Below, one piece after another: positions 29,001-40,907 of a DNA stretch of 64,000 bases (its first letter is position 1; every line of letters starts with the position of its first letter). The DNA lies in the NCBI GenBank assembly GCA_964036275.1, contig OZ038436.1, forward strand, positions 8,995,256-9,059,255, read 5' to 3'. The notes beneath the pieces are model-generated. The model was not told where the DNA came from. It saw only the letters and a program-made list of their open reading frames with translations, and ran no database searches. The position numbers were made by a program, and so were the translations under genes. Source of the stretch: Litoditis marina (Eukaryota > Nematoda > Chromadorea > Rhabditida > Rhabditidae).

Positions 29001-32000
29001 ATTCGAATGTATTCGGAACGTATTCTAACGTATTCGAATGTAGTCGGAACGTATTCTAACGTATTCGAATGTATTCGGAACGTATTCTAACGTATTCGAA
29101 TGTAGTCGGAACGTATTCTAACGTATTCGAATGTAGTCGGAACGTATTCTAACGTATTCGAATGTATTCGGAACGTATTCGAATGTATTCGAATGTAGTC
29201 GGAACGTATTCTAACGTATTCGAATGTAGTCGGAACGTATTCTAACGTATTCGAATGTATTCGGAACGTATTCTAACGTATTCGAATGTATTCGGAACGT
29301 ATTCTAACGTATTCGAATGTATTCGGAACGTATTCTAACGTATTCGAATGTATTCGGAACGTATTCTCACGTATTCGAATGTACTCGGAACGTATTCTAA
29401 CGTATTCGAATGTATTCGGAACGTATTCTAACGTATTCGAATGTATTCGGAACGTATTCTAATGTATTCGAATGTATTCGGAACGTATTCTAACGTATTC
29501 GAATGTAGTCGGAACGTATTCTAACGTATTCGAATGTAGTCGGAACGTATTCTAACGTATTCGAATGTATTCGGAACGTATTCTAACGTATTCGAATGTA
29601 GTCGGAACGTATTCTAACGTATTCGAATGTAGTCGGAACGTATTCTAACGTATTCGAATGTATTCGGAACGTATTCTAACGTATTCGAATGTAGTCGGAA
29701 CGTATTCTAACGTATTCGAATGTATTCGGAACGTATTCTAACGTATTCGAATGTATTCGGAACGTATTCTAACGTATTCGAATGTAGTCGGAACGTATTC
29801 TAGCGTATTCGAATGTAGTCGGAACGTATTCTAACGTATTCGAATGTAGTCGGAACGTATTCTAGCGTATTCGAATGTATTCGGAACGTATTCTAACGTA
29901 TTCGAATGTAGTCGGAACGTATTCTAACGTATTCGAATGTAGTCGGAACGTATTCTAACGTATTCGAATGTAGTCGGAACGTATTCTAGCGTATTCGAAT
30001 GTAGTCGGAACGTATTCTAACGTATTCGAATGTAGTCGGAACGTATTCTAGCGTATTCGAATGTATTCGGAACGTATTCTAACGTATTCGAATGTAGTCG
30101 GAACGTATTCTAACGTATTCGAATGTAGTCGGAACGTATTCTAACGTATTCGAATGTATTCGGAACGTATTCTAACGTATTCGAATGTAGTCGGAACGTA
30201 TTCTAACGTATTCGAATGTATTCGGAACGTATTCTAACGTATTCGAATGTATTCGGAACGTATTCTAACGTATTCGAATGTAGTCGGAACGTATTCTAAC
30301 GTATTCGAATGTATTCGGAACGTATTCTAACGTATTCGAATGTAGTCGGAACGTATTCTAGCGTATTCGAATGTATTCGGAACGTATTCTAATGTATTCG
30401 AATGTATTCGGAACGTATTCTAACGTATTCGAATGTAGTCGGAACGTATTCTAACGTATTCGAATGTAGTCGGAACGTATTCTAACGTATTCGAATGTAT
30501 TCGGAACGTATTCTAACGTATTCGAATGTAGTCGGAACGTATTCTAACGTATTCGAATGTAGTCGGAACGTATTCTAACGTATTCGAATGTATTCGGAAC
30601 GTATTCTAACGTATTCGAATGTAGTCGGAACGTATTCTAACGTATTCGAATGTATTCGGAACGTATTCTAACGTATTCGAATGTAGTCGGAACGTATTCT
30701 AACGTATTCGAATGTAGTCGGAACGTATTCTAACGTATTCGAATGTATTCGGAACGTATTCTAACGTATTCGAATGTAGTCGGAACGTATTCTAGCGTAT
30801 TCGAATGTATTCGGAACGTATTCTAACGTATTCGAATGTAGTCGGAACGTATTCTAACGTATTCGAATGTAGTCGGAACGTATTCTAACGTATTCGAATG
30901 TATTCGGAACGTATTCTAACGTATTCGAATGTAGTCGGAACGTATTCTAACGTATTCGAATGTATTCGGAACGTATTCTAACGTATTCGAATGTATTCGG
31001 AACGTATTCTAACGTATTCGAATGTAGTCGGAACGTATTCTAACGTATTCGAATGTATTCGGAACGTATTCTAACGTATTCGAATGTAGTCGGAACGTAT
31101 TCTAGCGTATTCGAATGTATTCGGAACGTATTCTAATGTATTCGAATGTATTCGGAACGTATTCTAACGTATTCGAATGTAGTCGGAACGTATTCTAACG
31201 TATTCGAATGTAGTCGGAACGTATTCTAACGTATTCGAATGTATTCGGAACGTATTCTAACGTATTCGAATGTAGTCGGAACGTATTCTAACGTATTCGA
31301 ATGTAGTCGGAACGTATTCTAACGTATTCGAATGTATTCGGAACGTATTCTAACGTATTCGAATGTAGTCGGAACGTATTCTAACGTATTCGAATGTATT
31401 CGGAACGTATTCTAACGTATTCGAATGTATTCGGAACGTATTCTAACGTATTCGAATGTAGTCGGAACGTATTCTAGCGTATTCGAATGTAGTCGGAACG
31501 TATTCTAACGTATTCGAATGTAGTCGGAACGTATTCTAGCGTATTCGAATGTATTCGGAACGTATTCTAACGTATTCGAATGTAGTCGGAACGTATTCTA
31601 GCGTATTCGAATGTATTCGGAACGTATTCTAACGTATTCGAATGTAGTCGGAACGTATTCTAACGTATTCGAATGTAGTCGGAACGTATTCTAACGTATT
31701 CGAATGTATTCGGAACGTATTCTAACGTATTCGAATGTAGTCGGAACGTATTCTAACGTATTCGAATGTATTCGGAACGTATTCTAACGTATTCGAATGT
31801 ATTCGGAACGTATTCTAACGTATTCGAATGTAGTCGGAACGTATTCTAACGTATTCGAATGTATTCGGAACGTATTCTAACGTATTCGAATGTAGTCGGA
31901 ACGTATTCTAGCGTATTCGAATGTATTCGGAACGTATTCTAATGTATTCGAATGTATTCGGAACGTATTCTAACGTATTCGAATGTAGTCGGAACGTATT

Positions 32001-33234
32001 CTAACGTATTCGAATGTAGTCGGAACGTATTCTAACGTATTCGAATGTATTCGGAACGTATTCTAACGTATTCGAATGTAGTCGGAACGTATTCTAACGT
32101 ATTCGAATGTAGTCGGAACGTATTCTAACGTATTCGAATGTATTCGGAACGTATTCTAACGTATTCGAATGTAGTCGGAACGTATTCTAACGTATTCGAA
32201 TGTATTCGGAACGTATTCTAACGTATTCGAATGTATTCGGAACGTATTCTAACGTATTCGAATGTAGTCGGAACGTATTCTAGCGTATTCGAATGTAGTC
32301 GGAACGTATTCTAACGTATTCGAATGTAGTCGGAACGTATTCTAGCGTATTCGAATGTATTCGGAACGTATTCTAACGTATTCGAATGTAGTCGGAACGT
32401 ATTCTAACGTATTCGAATGTAGTCGGAACGTATTCTAACGTATTCGAATGTAGTCGGAACGTATTCTAGCGTATTCGAATGTAGTCGGAACGTATTCTAA
32501 CGTATTCGAATGTAGTCGGAACGTATTCTAGCGTATTCGAATGTATTCGGAACGTATTCTAACGTATTCGAATGTAGTCGGAACGTATTCTAACGTATTC
32601 GAATGTAGTCGGAACGTATTCTAACGTATTCGAATGTATTCGGAACGTATTCTAACGTATTCGAATGTAGTCGGAACGTATTCTAACGTATTCGAATGTA
32701 TTCGGAACGTATTCTAACGTATTCGAATGTATTCGGAACGTATTCTAACGTATTCGAATGTAGTCGGAACGTATTCTAACGTATTCGAATGTATTCGGAA
32801 CGTATTCTAACGTATTCGAATGTATTCGGAACGTATTCTCACGTATTCGAATGTATTCGGAACGTATTCTCACGTATTCGAATGTATTCGGAACGTATTC
32901 TAACGTATTCGAATGTATTCGAATGTAGTCGGAACGTATTCTAACGTATTCGAATGTAGTCGGAACGTATTCTAACGTATTCGAATGTATTCGGAACGTA
33001 TTCTAACGTATTCGAATGTATTCGGAACGTATTCTAATGTATTCGAATGTATTCGGAACGTATTCTCACGTATTCGAATGTATTCGGAACGTATTCTAAC
33101 GTATTCGAATGTACTCGGAACGTATTCTAACGTATTCGAATGTATTCGGAACGTATTCTAACGTATTCGAATGTATTCGGAACGTATTCTAGCGTATTCG
33201 AATGTATTCGGAACGTATTCTAACGTATTCGAAT
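20034..33234 (+). repeat. 31-bp satellite array, right part, to the array border
   Basis: Same satellite and orientation, ending at 33,234 where GAAT is followed by non-repeat TGTGG. The longer unit with GTATTAGAAATAC recurs at about 20,497, 21,001, 22,246, 24,546, 25,047, 26,221 and 27,261. From about 28 kb to the border the markers switch to TCTAGCG and CTAATGTATTCG. Blocks near 26.06 and 27.10 kb are near-identical at 1,040-bp spacing, and blocks near 28.44 and 29.36 kb at about 925 bp. These show recent amplification by unequal exchange or a similar process (inference). Confidence 0.98.
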
Positions 33235-33800
33235 TGTGGTTATCGATCCTTCTGATTACGGATGTGAGTATCACTTTTTTTTATCACACACGCGACGCGT
33301 GCACGCGCCGCGACAAAAATTTGAAAACCCATAGAACTCAATGAAACTTGGGATCCTGGGGAAATCGATCATTCGGAAGTCAGATATGAGCTTGGTACGC
33401 ACTCTGGGTAAAGCGCGCGCGCAGCACGCGACGCGACGAAAAATTTCAACTTCTGTGCATTAAGATAAATTTTTGGGCTTAGGAGTGGTTAACCACGCTG
33501 ATAAGGAGGTATTACGAGTTTCGAATATATATTCATAATCATCATGATCGAATACCCCACCTTCACCAATGTCATATGAATCGACTCTTTTTGATATTTC
33601 TGCCGCGTCGCGTGCACGCGCTTCGCGTGGATGAAATTGAGTATATGGCATGGGGATCGATAACGATGATAAATAGGGTTTTTGTTTTTCCCGATGTCCA
33701 AATTTTATCGAAATTCATTCATTTTCACATTTTGTCGCGGCGCGTGCGTGCGTCGCGTCGCGTGCGATTAAATAGACGTCAATTCGAAGGATACCTATAA
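33235..33800. repeat. CpG-rich imperfect foldback at the satellite border
   Basis: Four clusters rich in CGCG and GTGCACGC lie at about 33,289-33,313, 33,414-33,440, 33,600-33,628 and 33,734-33,768 in otherwise AT-rich DNA. The outer and inner pairs are inverted relative to each other: GCCGCGACAAAA near 33,307 faces TTTTGTCGCGGC near 33,731, and CGCGACGCGACGAAAAATTTC faces GATATTTCTGCCGCGTCGCG. This makes a large imperfect hairpin of about 550 bp. No coding exon is recognised. It may be a foldback transposon remnant. Confidence 0.55.
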
Positions 33801-34070
33801 ATACCCATGAAATCAAAAAAATTATAATTGTGAAAAGTTATTTTTAAATTTGAAACTAACGAAATCGAAAAATATGTATCCTGGAACGTTCATACTTTTC
33901 TGATACGTTGGCGCCAAGATACGGATACAAAATGTGACGAGACAAATAATTCAAAAGTGAATCGTGTATCTGTATCTTGTATCGCACAAAAAGTCTGAAG
34001 ACAGCCTAAAAGACCGATACGTCGAGAATGGTCCACATATTCGTCGTACTTTAACCGCGATACTTTGTGT
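33801..34070. other. Unassigned AT-rich spacer
   Basis: No open frame, RNA gene or repeat family recognised, apart from short GTATC/GATAC-rich stretches around 33,900-34,020. Confidence 0.4.
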
Positions 34071-34490
34071 AGCAGTTGACCATTAACCGGGTCACCTGCT
34101 TAACCCTTTTGTTAATTAACCACTTGGTAACCTCACGTTTCCTTCAAAAAACATTGTGGAAAAGGGTTACAAAAGGGTTAACTGAAAGGTTAACGAGGTA
34201 AACCGGTTTAGGTTACCTTTGTCCTTCGATCTAACACAACATTTGCATTTGAGTGTTATTTTGCATCAAACTTTGATCCAAACCATTTCTAGTTTGCTCA
34301 GATGTCCTGAAACTATTGTTATCTAAATTTGGCTTAATAATAGCCATGTGACGTATAGAATTTGCGACACAAAAAATGGCACAACATCTACAACGGTTTG
34401 CTCAGTATTTTACACTTTTCAAAAAAAGAAATTGACAGAAATCTCGATATAAACATTCGAATATCAAACTTAGGTGAAACGATCATTGTA

Positions 34491-34522
34491 GCGCGGTCCA
34501 GTGTTGCACGTTCTATACTAAA
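34491..34522 (+). promoter_or_regulatory. PSE/TATA-like module A
   Basis: GCGCGGTCCAGTGTTGCACG followed by TCTATACTAAAG. Downstream, GCGAGGAGTAC and ATGCGCTAGTG are shared with modules E and K, and a T4 run lies at 34,564-34,567. The role is inferred from recurrence and from likeness to PSE-type promoters. Confidence 0.4.
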
Positions 34523-35213
34523 GCGAGGAGTACGCTATGCGCTAGTGCTTCCTTGCTCTCGTGTTTTCGAAATGAGAAATCGAAATGAGAAGTATTGAGG
34601 TTGGTTAAATTAAAGAAGAGTAATGAAAATTTATTTTCTTTCCTTTTTCATCTAAAACTATAATGCACGCGCAATCATACCTCTTGTTTATCAATGCGAC
34701 TAGGGTGGTGACTTTCCGGCGGTTTGAGAATTAGATTCCAGCTCTTTTAAATTCCGAGTAGTTTTGGGTGATTTGAAGTGGAAGTATGATTTTTCGAACG
34801 TTTTTTTTGCATATCATTTGTTGTTTGGAGCGTTTTGGTTCAATATTGTGAGTACTCAGATGCGTTTGTCTTTTAGATGAAACGATTTAATGCTATTAGT
34901 GCACTAGATTTCTGTTTCAAAAAATATTTCCGAGATTCGTTTAGTTCACTTGAAATCTTTTCGAGATGGTATTTTTCTCAGCAGTAGTAATAAGAATTTT
35001 TCCGAGTGCACAATTTGTATTTCGAGATTGTGAGCGGCTATTCACATTTTACTGGACTATTTATCTCATTCAGATACACATCAGACGTTTTCGAATAGAA
35101 TACTGAGAGGCAGTGGATAAGTCACCTAAATTTAGAGACAAAAATCGTTTCGCTATGCAGATTTTGCGAGATGGAATAGGCTTGTATCGAAACATTTGTC
35201 AAAGCGATCGTTG

Positions 35214-35246
35214 GCGCGGTCCAGTGTTGCACGTACATTATATATG
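35214..35246 (+). promoter_or_regulatory. PSE/TATA-like module B
   Basis: GCGCGGTCCAGTGTTGCACG then ATTATATATG. Downstream, GAGGAACACGGA is shared with module H. Confidence 0.4.
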
Positions 35247-35541
35247 CGAGAGGAACACGGAGATGTAGTATGAGATTCCAAACAGTTCAAAGAAATTTAT
35301 CAAAGTTTCGTTCGGACCATGCTTTACTAGAAAACTATTTCACTGGTCGGTTTCGTATGAAAACAGAGAGACATTAGACGACTAGAGAATTAGACTGGTT
35401 TATACGAATAATTCAACACAATAATTACGGCTGAAATTAAGCGGAACCAAACTACAATTTCAGCAGAATAGAGCAGCCTTTGTAGTTCTAGCCATCTTTT
35501 TGGCGTCCTCTGTTTTCAATAACCATGTCTTAATCGTAGTT

Positions 35542-35564
35542 CAGTGTTGCACAGATCATATAAG
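35542..35564 (+). promoter_or_regulatory. PSE/TATA-like module C
   Basis: CAGTGTTGCAC followed after 4 bases by CATATAAG. Its upstream flank TAATCGTAGTT matches that of module G. Confidence 0.35.
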
Positions 35565-35723
35565 ACGGGTCCAACTAAATTTTTCTCAAATTCTCGTTTT
35601 TTAACCAAAATGTTGTCAACGGAGTGTGTGTGGCAAGTAAACCATTATCTTGTCAAAGTTGCTGATGTATCTGGGAAATATTAGAGCCAACCCAAATGAC
35701 ACGCGCCAACATAGATATTGACG

Positions 35724-35815
35724 TCTGCCAAGTGATACTATCACTGCTCAACACTTGGCAAGTGATATTATCACTGCTCAAATTTGGCAAGTGATATTAT
35801 CACTGCTCAACACTG
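35724..35815 (+). repeat. Three ~29-31-bp tandem repeats
   Basis: Three copies of a unit containing GGCAAGTGATATTATCACTG, separated by CTCAACACT or CTCAAATTT. Each contains the small palindrome AGTGATATTATCACT (imperfect in the first copy). Confidence 0.8.
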
Positions 35816-35841
35816 ACAATTGCCAAGAACTATCCTCTTTC

Positions 35842-35856
35842 TTGACACGTGTCAAC
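35842..35856. repeat. Perfect palindrome with a CACGTG core
   Basis: TTGACACGTGTCAA is a perfect 14-bp palindrome beside the tRNA-like remnant at 35,864-35,935. A one-mismatch relative, TTGGCACGTGTCAA, lies at 36,363-36,376 beside the second tRNA-like remnant, so the two may belong to one composite element. Confidence 0.7.
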
Positions 35857-35863
35857 AAGGTTT

Positions 35864-35935
35864 TGCCTCATGCGGGAATCGAACCTGACCCCGCCACACC
35901 GAAAGCGAGACGCTTGCCACTATACTAAGCCGGCT
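35864..35935 (-). pseudogene. tRNA-like remnant (Glu-like), tRNA pseudogene or SINE head
   Basis: The minus strand shows an A-box-like TTAGTATAGTGGCAAGCG, a CTTTCGG anticodon-loop-like stretch (TTC if read as Glu) and a B-box GGTTCGATTCC, in tRNA order and spacing. The acceptor, anticodon and T stems contain several mismatches, so a functional tRNA is unlikely. A tRNA-derived SINE or pseudogene is the better reading. Confidence 0.5.
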
Positions 35936-36291
35936 ACGTTCAAGAGCGCAAACAGTTCGTACACACACACCGGGGGCGGGCATATTCATAACGGGATGAG
36001 GATAGATTATCGAATTATGGGTGCGAATCTTTGAAAGAAAAAAACGAGAAGCGGTAAAGGGAATATCGTAAACACTTAAACCTGCGATGTTAAGCAAAAA
36101 GTTGCTACTGGCTTTTAACGAGCTGAAATGTTTTTTTATGTGAACGTTTGATTAAATTTCACGTTTATTATTTATGAAAATTGTTCTTTTTAATAAACTC
36201 ATCCCTTTTAATACACTCATGTGTGACAACATTAATAGAATCAATTGCGGCGTTGTTGTTTATAGCGCGGTCCTTTCCTTTCAACTGCAGG

Positions 36292-36363
36292 TGCTCCCTT
36301 AGTGTAATGGTAGTGCTCTTGCTTTTGGCCCAACGGCCAAGGGTTCGAATCCTCTCAACGGTT
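36292..36363 (+). pseudogene. tRNA-like remnant with A and B boxes
   Basis: TTAGTGTAATGGTAGTGC resembles an A box and GGGTTCGAATCC is a good B box about 30 bases further on. The anticodon arm does not pair well (candidate loop TTTTGGC), and the acceptor arms are poorly complementary. It is probably a degenerate tRNA or tRNA-derived repeat, opposite in orientation to the one at 35.9 kb. Confidence 0.5.
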
Positions 36364-37408
36364 TGGCACGTGTCAAAATGAATCAGTGCGAATGGCAAAT
36401 GGTAAAGCTGATCCCTTTGGGTGACAAGTGACAAGCGAAGTCCGTTCACTTAGCATTTGCCAAAAGAATCTGAATCTCATTGTCAAATGCCAACATCGCG
36501 TTGACAAGAAAACTAAAATTGTGTCATTTCGACCGTGAGGCGCGAGAAAAAGTTCCCGTTCTCAGATTGACAGAATTCCGTGAATTACTTTGAATTTTGA
36601 AAAAAATTTAGTTGGAACCGTCTTATATCAAGGCAAGAAGCGCAAATGGATAATGATGCACAAGCAACGACCAAAGAATAAAGTCACTATGAGCAGAAAT
36701 AACTTCTATTTACCGTGTTAAAATTGTTATAATTTTTAGGTGAAACAGGGAAAAGGTATCTTGTCTTTTGAGTTAAATGAAATTGGTCAATTCCATATCA
36801 TAGTTAAAGTTAAACTAGTTTAAAGTGGTTGGTAACCTAAACGGAAAACCCTTCAATCTAACGAAAAATTTTGTTTTTATAGTTCGTTCATTCGCACTGA
36901 GATCTATATTTTCGGATAACGATTTTCCTAAAAGTTAAATTGTTCACGGGTATAAGAGGAAGAAACCGCTAACAAAGAAATTTTTAGTTTCCGAAAAACC
37001 TATAACTTGGTGAAAACAACCCGTAACTTCATTGGCACGCTGTCAAGTTCTCAGTGGCGAGGACTATACTGTCAGTTTTCACGGTTGTATTAAATTTGGT
37101 ATTTCATGGTGTCAGTCATTTTTGTACATCGTTTTTGAATGCCGTCTTCAAGTGGTTTCATCCTAAAAGTTTTAGTTTTTCTCGTCAGTTATAACGGTAA
37201 CCGTTGGCACAACACTTAAAATTGGCACAACACTTCCCGCATTTGAACCTGCCTCATCAATCGTGATCAATTGCAGGTAAAAATGCTGAACAATATGAAC
37301 GGTCGCGTAAATAGCAAACGGAGAAGTTATTACCGTTTGTCTTTCTTGATGTCATTCAAAGTTGTTTGAAATATATTGAAACCTTTTTTCAGATTGCAGT
37401 CCTCATCT

Positions 37409-37440
37409 CGCGGTTGAGTGTTGCACGTATTATACTTAGG
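37409..37440 (+). promoter_or_regulatory. PSE/TATA-like module D
   Basis: CGCGGTTGAGTGTTGCACG followed by TATTATACTTAGG. The downstream GCGAGAAGCGC and TGCCTTAGT are shared with module I, as is the ATTGCAGTC-type upstream flank. Confidence 0.4.
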
Positions 37441-37958
37441 CGAGAAGCGCGTGGTGCCTTAGTCTTCGGTTCTTTGTCATGGCATAAAAATGAATGAATT
37501 ATAGTTTTTACTGAAACGTGTACCGTACACATTCGAACGTTACGAGACTGTCATTTAATACAAATTACAAACGACTTTTTTCTTTTAAAAATACTCCTAC
37601 TCATAGGAAATAAGAATCGAATGCAAAACTTGTTAATTCTCGAACATGTTTCTGTGAACGGATTGAAAGTTTGGAGGTTATACTGTGAGATTCTCAGTAG
37701 GAAAGAGAATAACTATATCAATGAAGAAGTTGGAAAAGATTGTTACCATCTGAAGTGGTTTGATATAGGTGAATATAGGGTAAATGCTATACCAACCCCA
37801 GTTTTTTGATAATCTTATCGGTTTTCGTAGCTCTTTGTTACAATTTATATGGTAAACGGTCGGAACCCCAAAATGAAAAAAGGCTGTATGTTTCTGTATT
37901 TACCGTTACTTTCTACGTTAATCGGATTGCAGTTTTAGGTGACTTGTGAGGTATCCTG

Positions 37959-38105
37959 GAAAAGGGTTACCAGTAACCGGTTAGGTTGAAAAGGGTTACC
38001 AGTAACCGGTTAGGTTGAAAAGGGTTACCAGTAACCGGTTAGGTTGAAAAGGGTTACCAGTAACCGGTTAGGTTGAAAAGGATTTCCAGTAACCGGTTAG
38101 GTTAT
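37959..38105 (+). repeat. 29-bp tandem repeat, five copies
   Basis: Five copies of GGGTTACCAGTAACCGG plus TTAGGTTGAAAA, the last one diverged (GGATTTCC). Each contains the palindrome GGTTACCAGTAACC. It shares the GGTTAACC flavour of the inverted repeats at 34.1, 39.8 and 45.2 kb. Confidence 0.9.
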
Positions 38106-39690
38106 GAAAACACCCAGTCAGATATACTCTGTTTCACCAATCGATATCCTTTTAGAGTAATTCGTCAAATGTTCAAAAGGAGTTTTATAATGGACAATTC
38201 TTTTTTGTTCGAACTCTGAGAGTTTGTCGTACTGAGAAAGGATCTCGCTGAGTGCGCGCACGATAGTTGCGGGGGGCATGCACCAGCAGTTGCGAACTAA
38301 TTTCGTAGACCTCGCTTCGTGCGACTACAGTGCATCCAGCGCGCAACTAGCGCGCGAACGGTCAATATGAAACCAGCTCTGCCAATAATAGGGTAATAAA
38401 CGTCCCTTTAACAACACCAAAATGGAGAATTCACTTGTTTTTTTCGAAAGTATGGAGACCATGGAATAAGCTCAAGTTTTTGATTATCAGAACTTTTATT
38501 TCTTTCAGTCAAAACGAACAAAAACGAGAGAACAAAATTCACAGTAACACTATAAAATGACAAACATAACAACAATGGAAACATTAGACACAACAATAAA
38601 TAACATATTCAAAGCACTGTATCAGTGATGTCACGCTCCACAGACTGTCCTGATATCCGTGTAGAGCGTTGCCAGCGTTGCCGCTCAGTGCGGAAAATGT
38701 TGGATTACTGTAACGAAATATAGCATTCGAAAGTGAGATAGTTCAAGTAAGATAGTTCGAAAAGAAGATCGTCTAGTAAATTCTATACAATTCAGTATTC
38801 GGCTTTTTGCATATCTTGTTTCTCACTTTAGGAATTCAAAACTAGATGGGACGGGCGATATTTCATTTTAGAAGCACGCAATTCAATGTTCCACGTTTGT
38901 ATCGCTCGGAGAAGTGAGGTATAGAACGGAAGAAACGTGTAACGTGAGGGAGACATTATGATTACACATCAGAATTAGACCATTTCTCCCGAATTTGACG
39001 GAAAAAGGCCCCACTTTGAGATTTTTTTTTACAACTTTTAGTACAAACCAAATGAGAAAGTTATTGAAAAATGAGTAACACACCTTGTCAATAACGTTGT
39101 TTGAAGAGCTGGATCGCAGTAGAGAGTACGGACTCTGAAACTAGTGATTACAGAGATTTATATATCTCTCGAGTAACGTTAAAAAACTGGCACACACCAG
39201 TGAAATATGCTACAAAAGGGAACTTGTTTTTGGTTCCAAGTACGTGAGACATTATGATTTTACATCAAAATATCAAAGCAAAGTGGCCATCTTTTCATTT
39301 TTTTTTTGGTGAAAAGGATACTAATTTTTTGAATCCTATTCTGGCCCTCTCAAACTACTGTATTGGGGTAAAAGAACTGAATGAATGAATTATTATTACA
39401 CATCAGAACTAGACCATTTCTCCCAAATTTGGCGGAAAAAAGGAAAAGGACCCACTTTTAAAACGGAAATAGACCCAATTGTTACGACTATTCGAACGAC
39501 TTTGTTGGTGGATGCGAACTGGCTGTTCAAAGTTCAAAAGTTCTTTTAAATTAAAAATAGACAGCCTGCCCGTATTTTTTTCCTTTGTAGAGGTGAACAG
39601 AAAAATTCATTTCAGCCTTAACCCTGGCGTGAAGTCACCCACCGGTAATGTGTTATTACTGTATACTGTATAGCCATGAACCGCTGGCGA
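38106..39690. other. Intergenic, with a duplicated ~70-bp segment
   Basis: No gene recognised. A segment with ACACATCAGAAT, AGACCATTTCTCCC and GGAAAAAGG at 38,951-39,017 recurs at about 39,388-39,458 and in part at 39,247-39,270. A CpG-rich patch at 38,250-38,360 contains GCGCGC motifs. Short open frames here have no protein-like features. Confidence 0.45.
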
Positions 39691-39699
39691 ATTCTTTAT

Positions 39700-39793
39700 T
39701 TAAAGAAGGAGATTATGTGGTCCAATCGCAACGCTTCAGTCCTTTGAATTGCAATACATTTTTCAATTGCAGTTTAAAATCGTCCTTCTTTAA
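39700..39793. mobile_element. Short hairpin MITE, copy 1 (internally shortened)
   Basis: Termini TTAAAGAAGGA and TCCTTCTTTAA, with TTATGTGGTCCAAT and the internal palindrome around TTTGAATTGCAATAC and CAATTGCAGTTTAAA. It matches the copies at 45.9, 55.4 and 58.1 kb but lacks part of the right arm. No ORF. Confidence 0.7.
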
Positions 39794-39989
39794 CCCGGTA
39801 TTTCGTTAACCCTACACCCTAGCCGTTAACCATTAACCGGGTTACCTGGTTAACCCTTTTGTTAACCACTTGGTAACCCCGAATTTCCCCCAAAAGACAT
39901 TGTAAAATAGGGTTAACAAGGGGTTAACAAAAGGGTTAACCAGGTAACCCGTTTGAAGTTACCTGATAGGGTTAACGAAATACCGGGTT
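39792..39989. mobile_element. Nested-hairpin foldback element
   Basis: The outer arms are a perfect 23-bp inverted repeat (39,792-39,814 and 39,967-39,989), starting AACCCGGTATTTCG. The inner arms are a perfect 29-bp inverted repeat (39,839-39,867 and 39,922-39,950) around GGTTAACCC. Two perfect nested arms in 198 bp indicate a foldback transposon-like element. More diverged relatives lie at 34,075-34,215 and 45,226-45,350. Confidence 0.75.
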
Positions 39990-40620
39990 CCTTGTGGAAT
40001 TGGCCGCTCTTCCTGTGCCTGACAAAAAGAGAGCCCTTTTCTCGATTTTTTCTGCTTATTCGAGCAAAGTTCTACGTGAATGTCAATTATAATTTCAAAT
40101 ATATCACATAACACTATAGCTCAAAAGAACCCAATATGCCACACTCACCTATACTCAGGACTACTGCTGAATGACGACCTTCCCTATCTGCCACAACCGG
40201 TCTGCTGCTCTTGATATCCCTCGACAGCCGGGTAACAGGCAACGATACCTCTGCAAACAATGATATTCAGGACTCAGTAGTAACTGATCTCGTACATTAA
40301 CAGTCGGATCATCAATTTACGGAAGAACATAGCAAAAATTAACTACTTTATACCGTAATCAAGATGCCTGCACGAAAATAGCCTGTTCATTTGCGCAGTG
40401 TATTTCGCGCGCGACGGCATCAAATTAAATTGGCTTGCAAAGGGAGACTTGAAGGAAATGAAGTTCACTGACTTTCAGTTAACAAAAACCATACTGAACG
40501 TGTAGATTATTGGCTGCTGAGAACATTTTATTCACAAAAAACATACACACTCAGAGTCTGATCGTTGTCATCGAACGTTCACAAAAAAGGAAGAAAGCTT
40601 AATCACACAAACCATATTCC
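39990..40620. other. Intergenic, nothing recognised
   Basis: AT-rich sequence without a supported gene, RNA or repeat. Confidence 0.4.
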
Positions 40621-40629
40621 TTCTTGAAG

Positions 40630-40871
40630 TATCTCTCACTTTCTCTCTGTAGCTCCCTTCTCCCTTCCTTCCATTTCTTTCTCTCGCTCTACCTATCACT
40701 CTCTCTCTCTCTCTCTTTCTCTCACTTTCTTACTCCCTCCATCTTTTCGCTTTCCTTCTCACTAACTCTGTCTCTCTTCTTCCTTTCTCTCAACTCTCGT
40801 CTTCCATCTCTCACTCCCTCGCCTCTCTCTCTCTCTCTTTCTCTCTTTCTTTCTCTCTCTTGCTCTTAGTC

Positions 40872-40907
<36 letters not shown>

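Larger units (their letters stand above)
34071..37600. repeat. Tandem super-unit 1 of the promoter-module region
   Basis: Blocks here recur in the same relative order at 39.8-45.1 kb and 45.2-47.1 kb. They are a GGTTAACC-rich inverted repeat (34,075-34,215), a block containing CATCTACAACGGTTTGC (about 34,386), a CTCGATATAAACATTCGAATA block, promoter-like module A, a block with AGTATTGAGGTTGGTTAA, a block with CAATGCGACTAGGG, then modules B, C and D. No protein-coding frame survives across the copies, so what is duplicated is probably non-coding. Confidence 0.55.

Noticed and set aside
1..33234. CRISPR-like regular repeats
   Set aside because: The repeats are contiguous with no unique spacers, and the DNA is eukaryotic. 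It is a satellite.
35864..36363. Functional tRNA genes
   Set aside because: A and B boxes are present but stems carry too many mismatches for a confident cloverleaf.
37621..37809. 62-codon open frame as a gene
   Set aside because: No domain, no start context, no splice structure, and it lies in the diverged repeat region.
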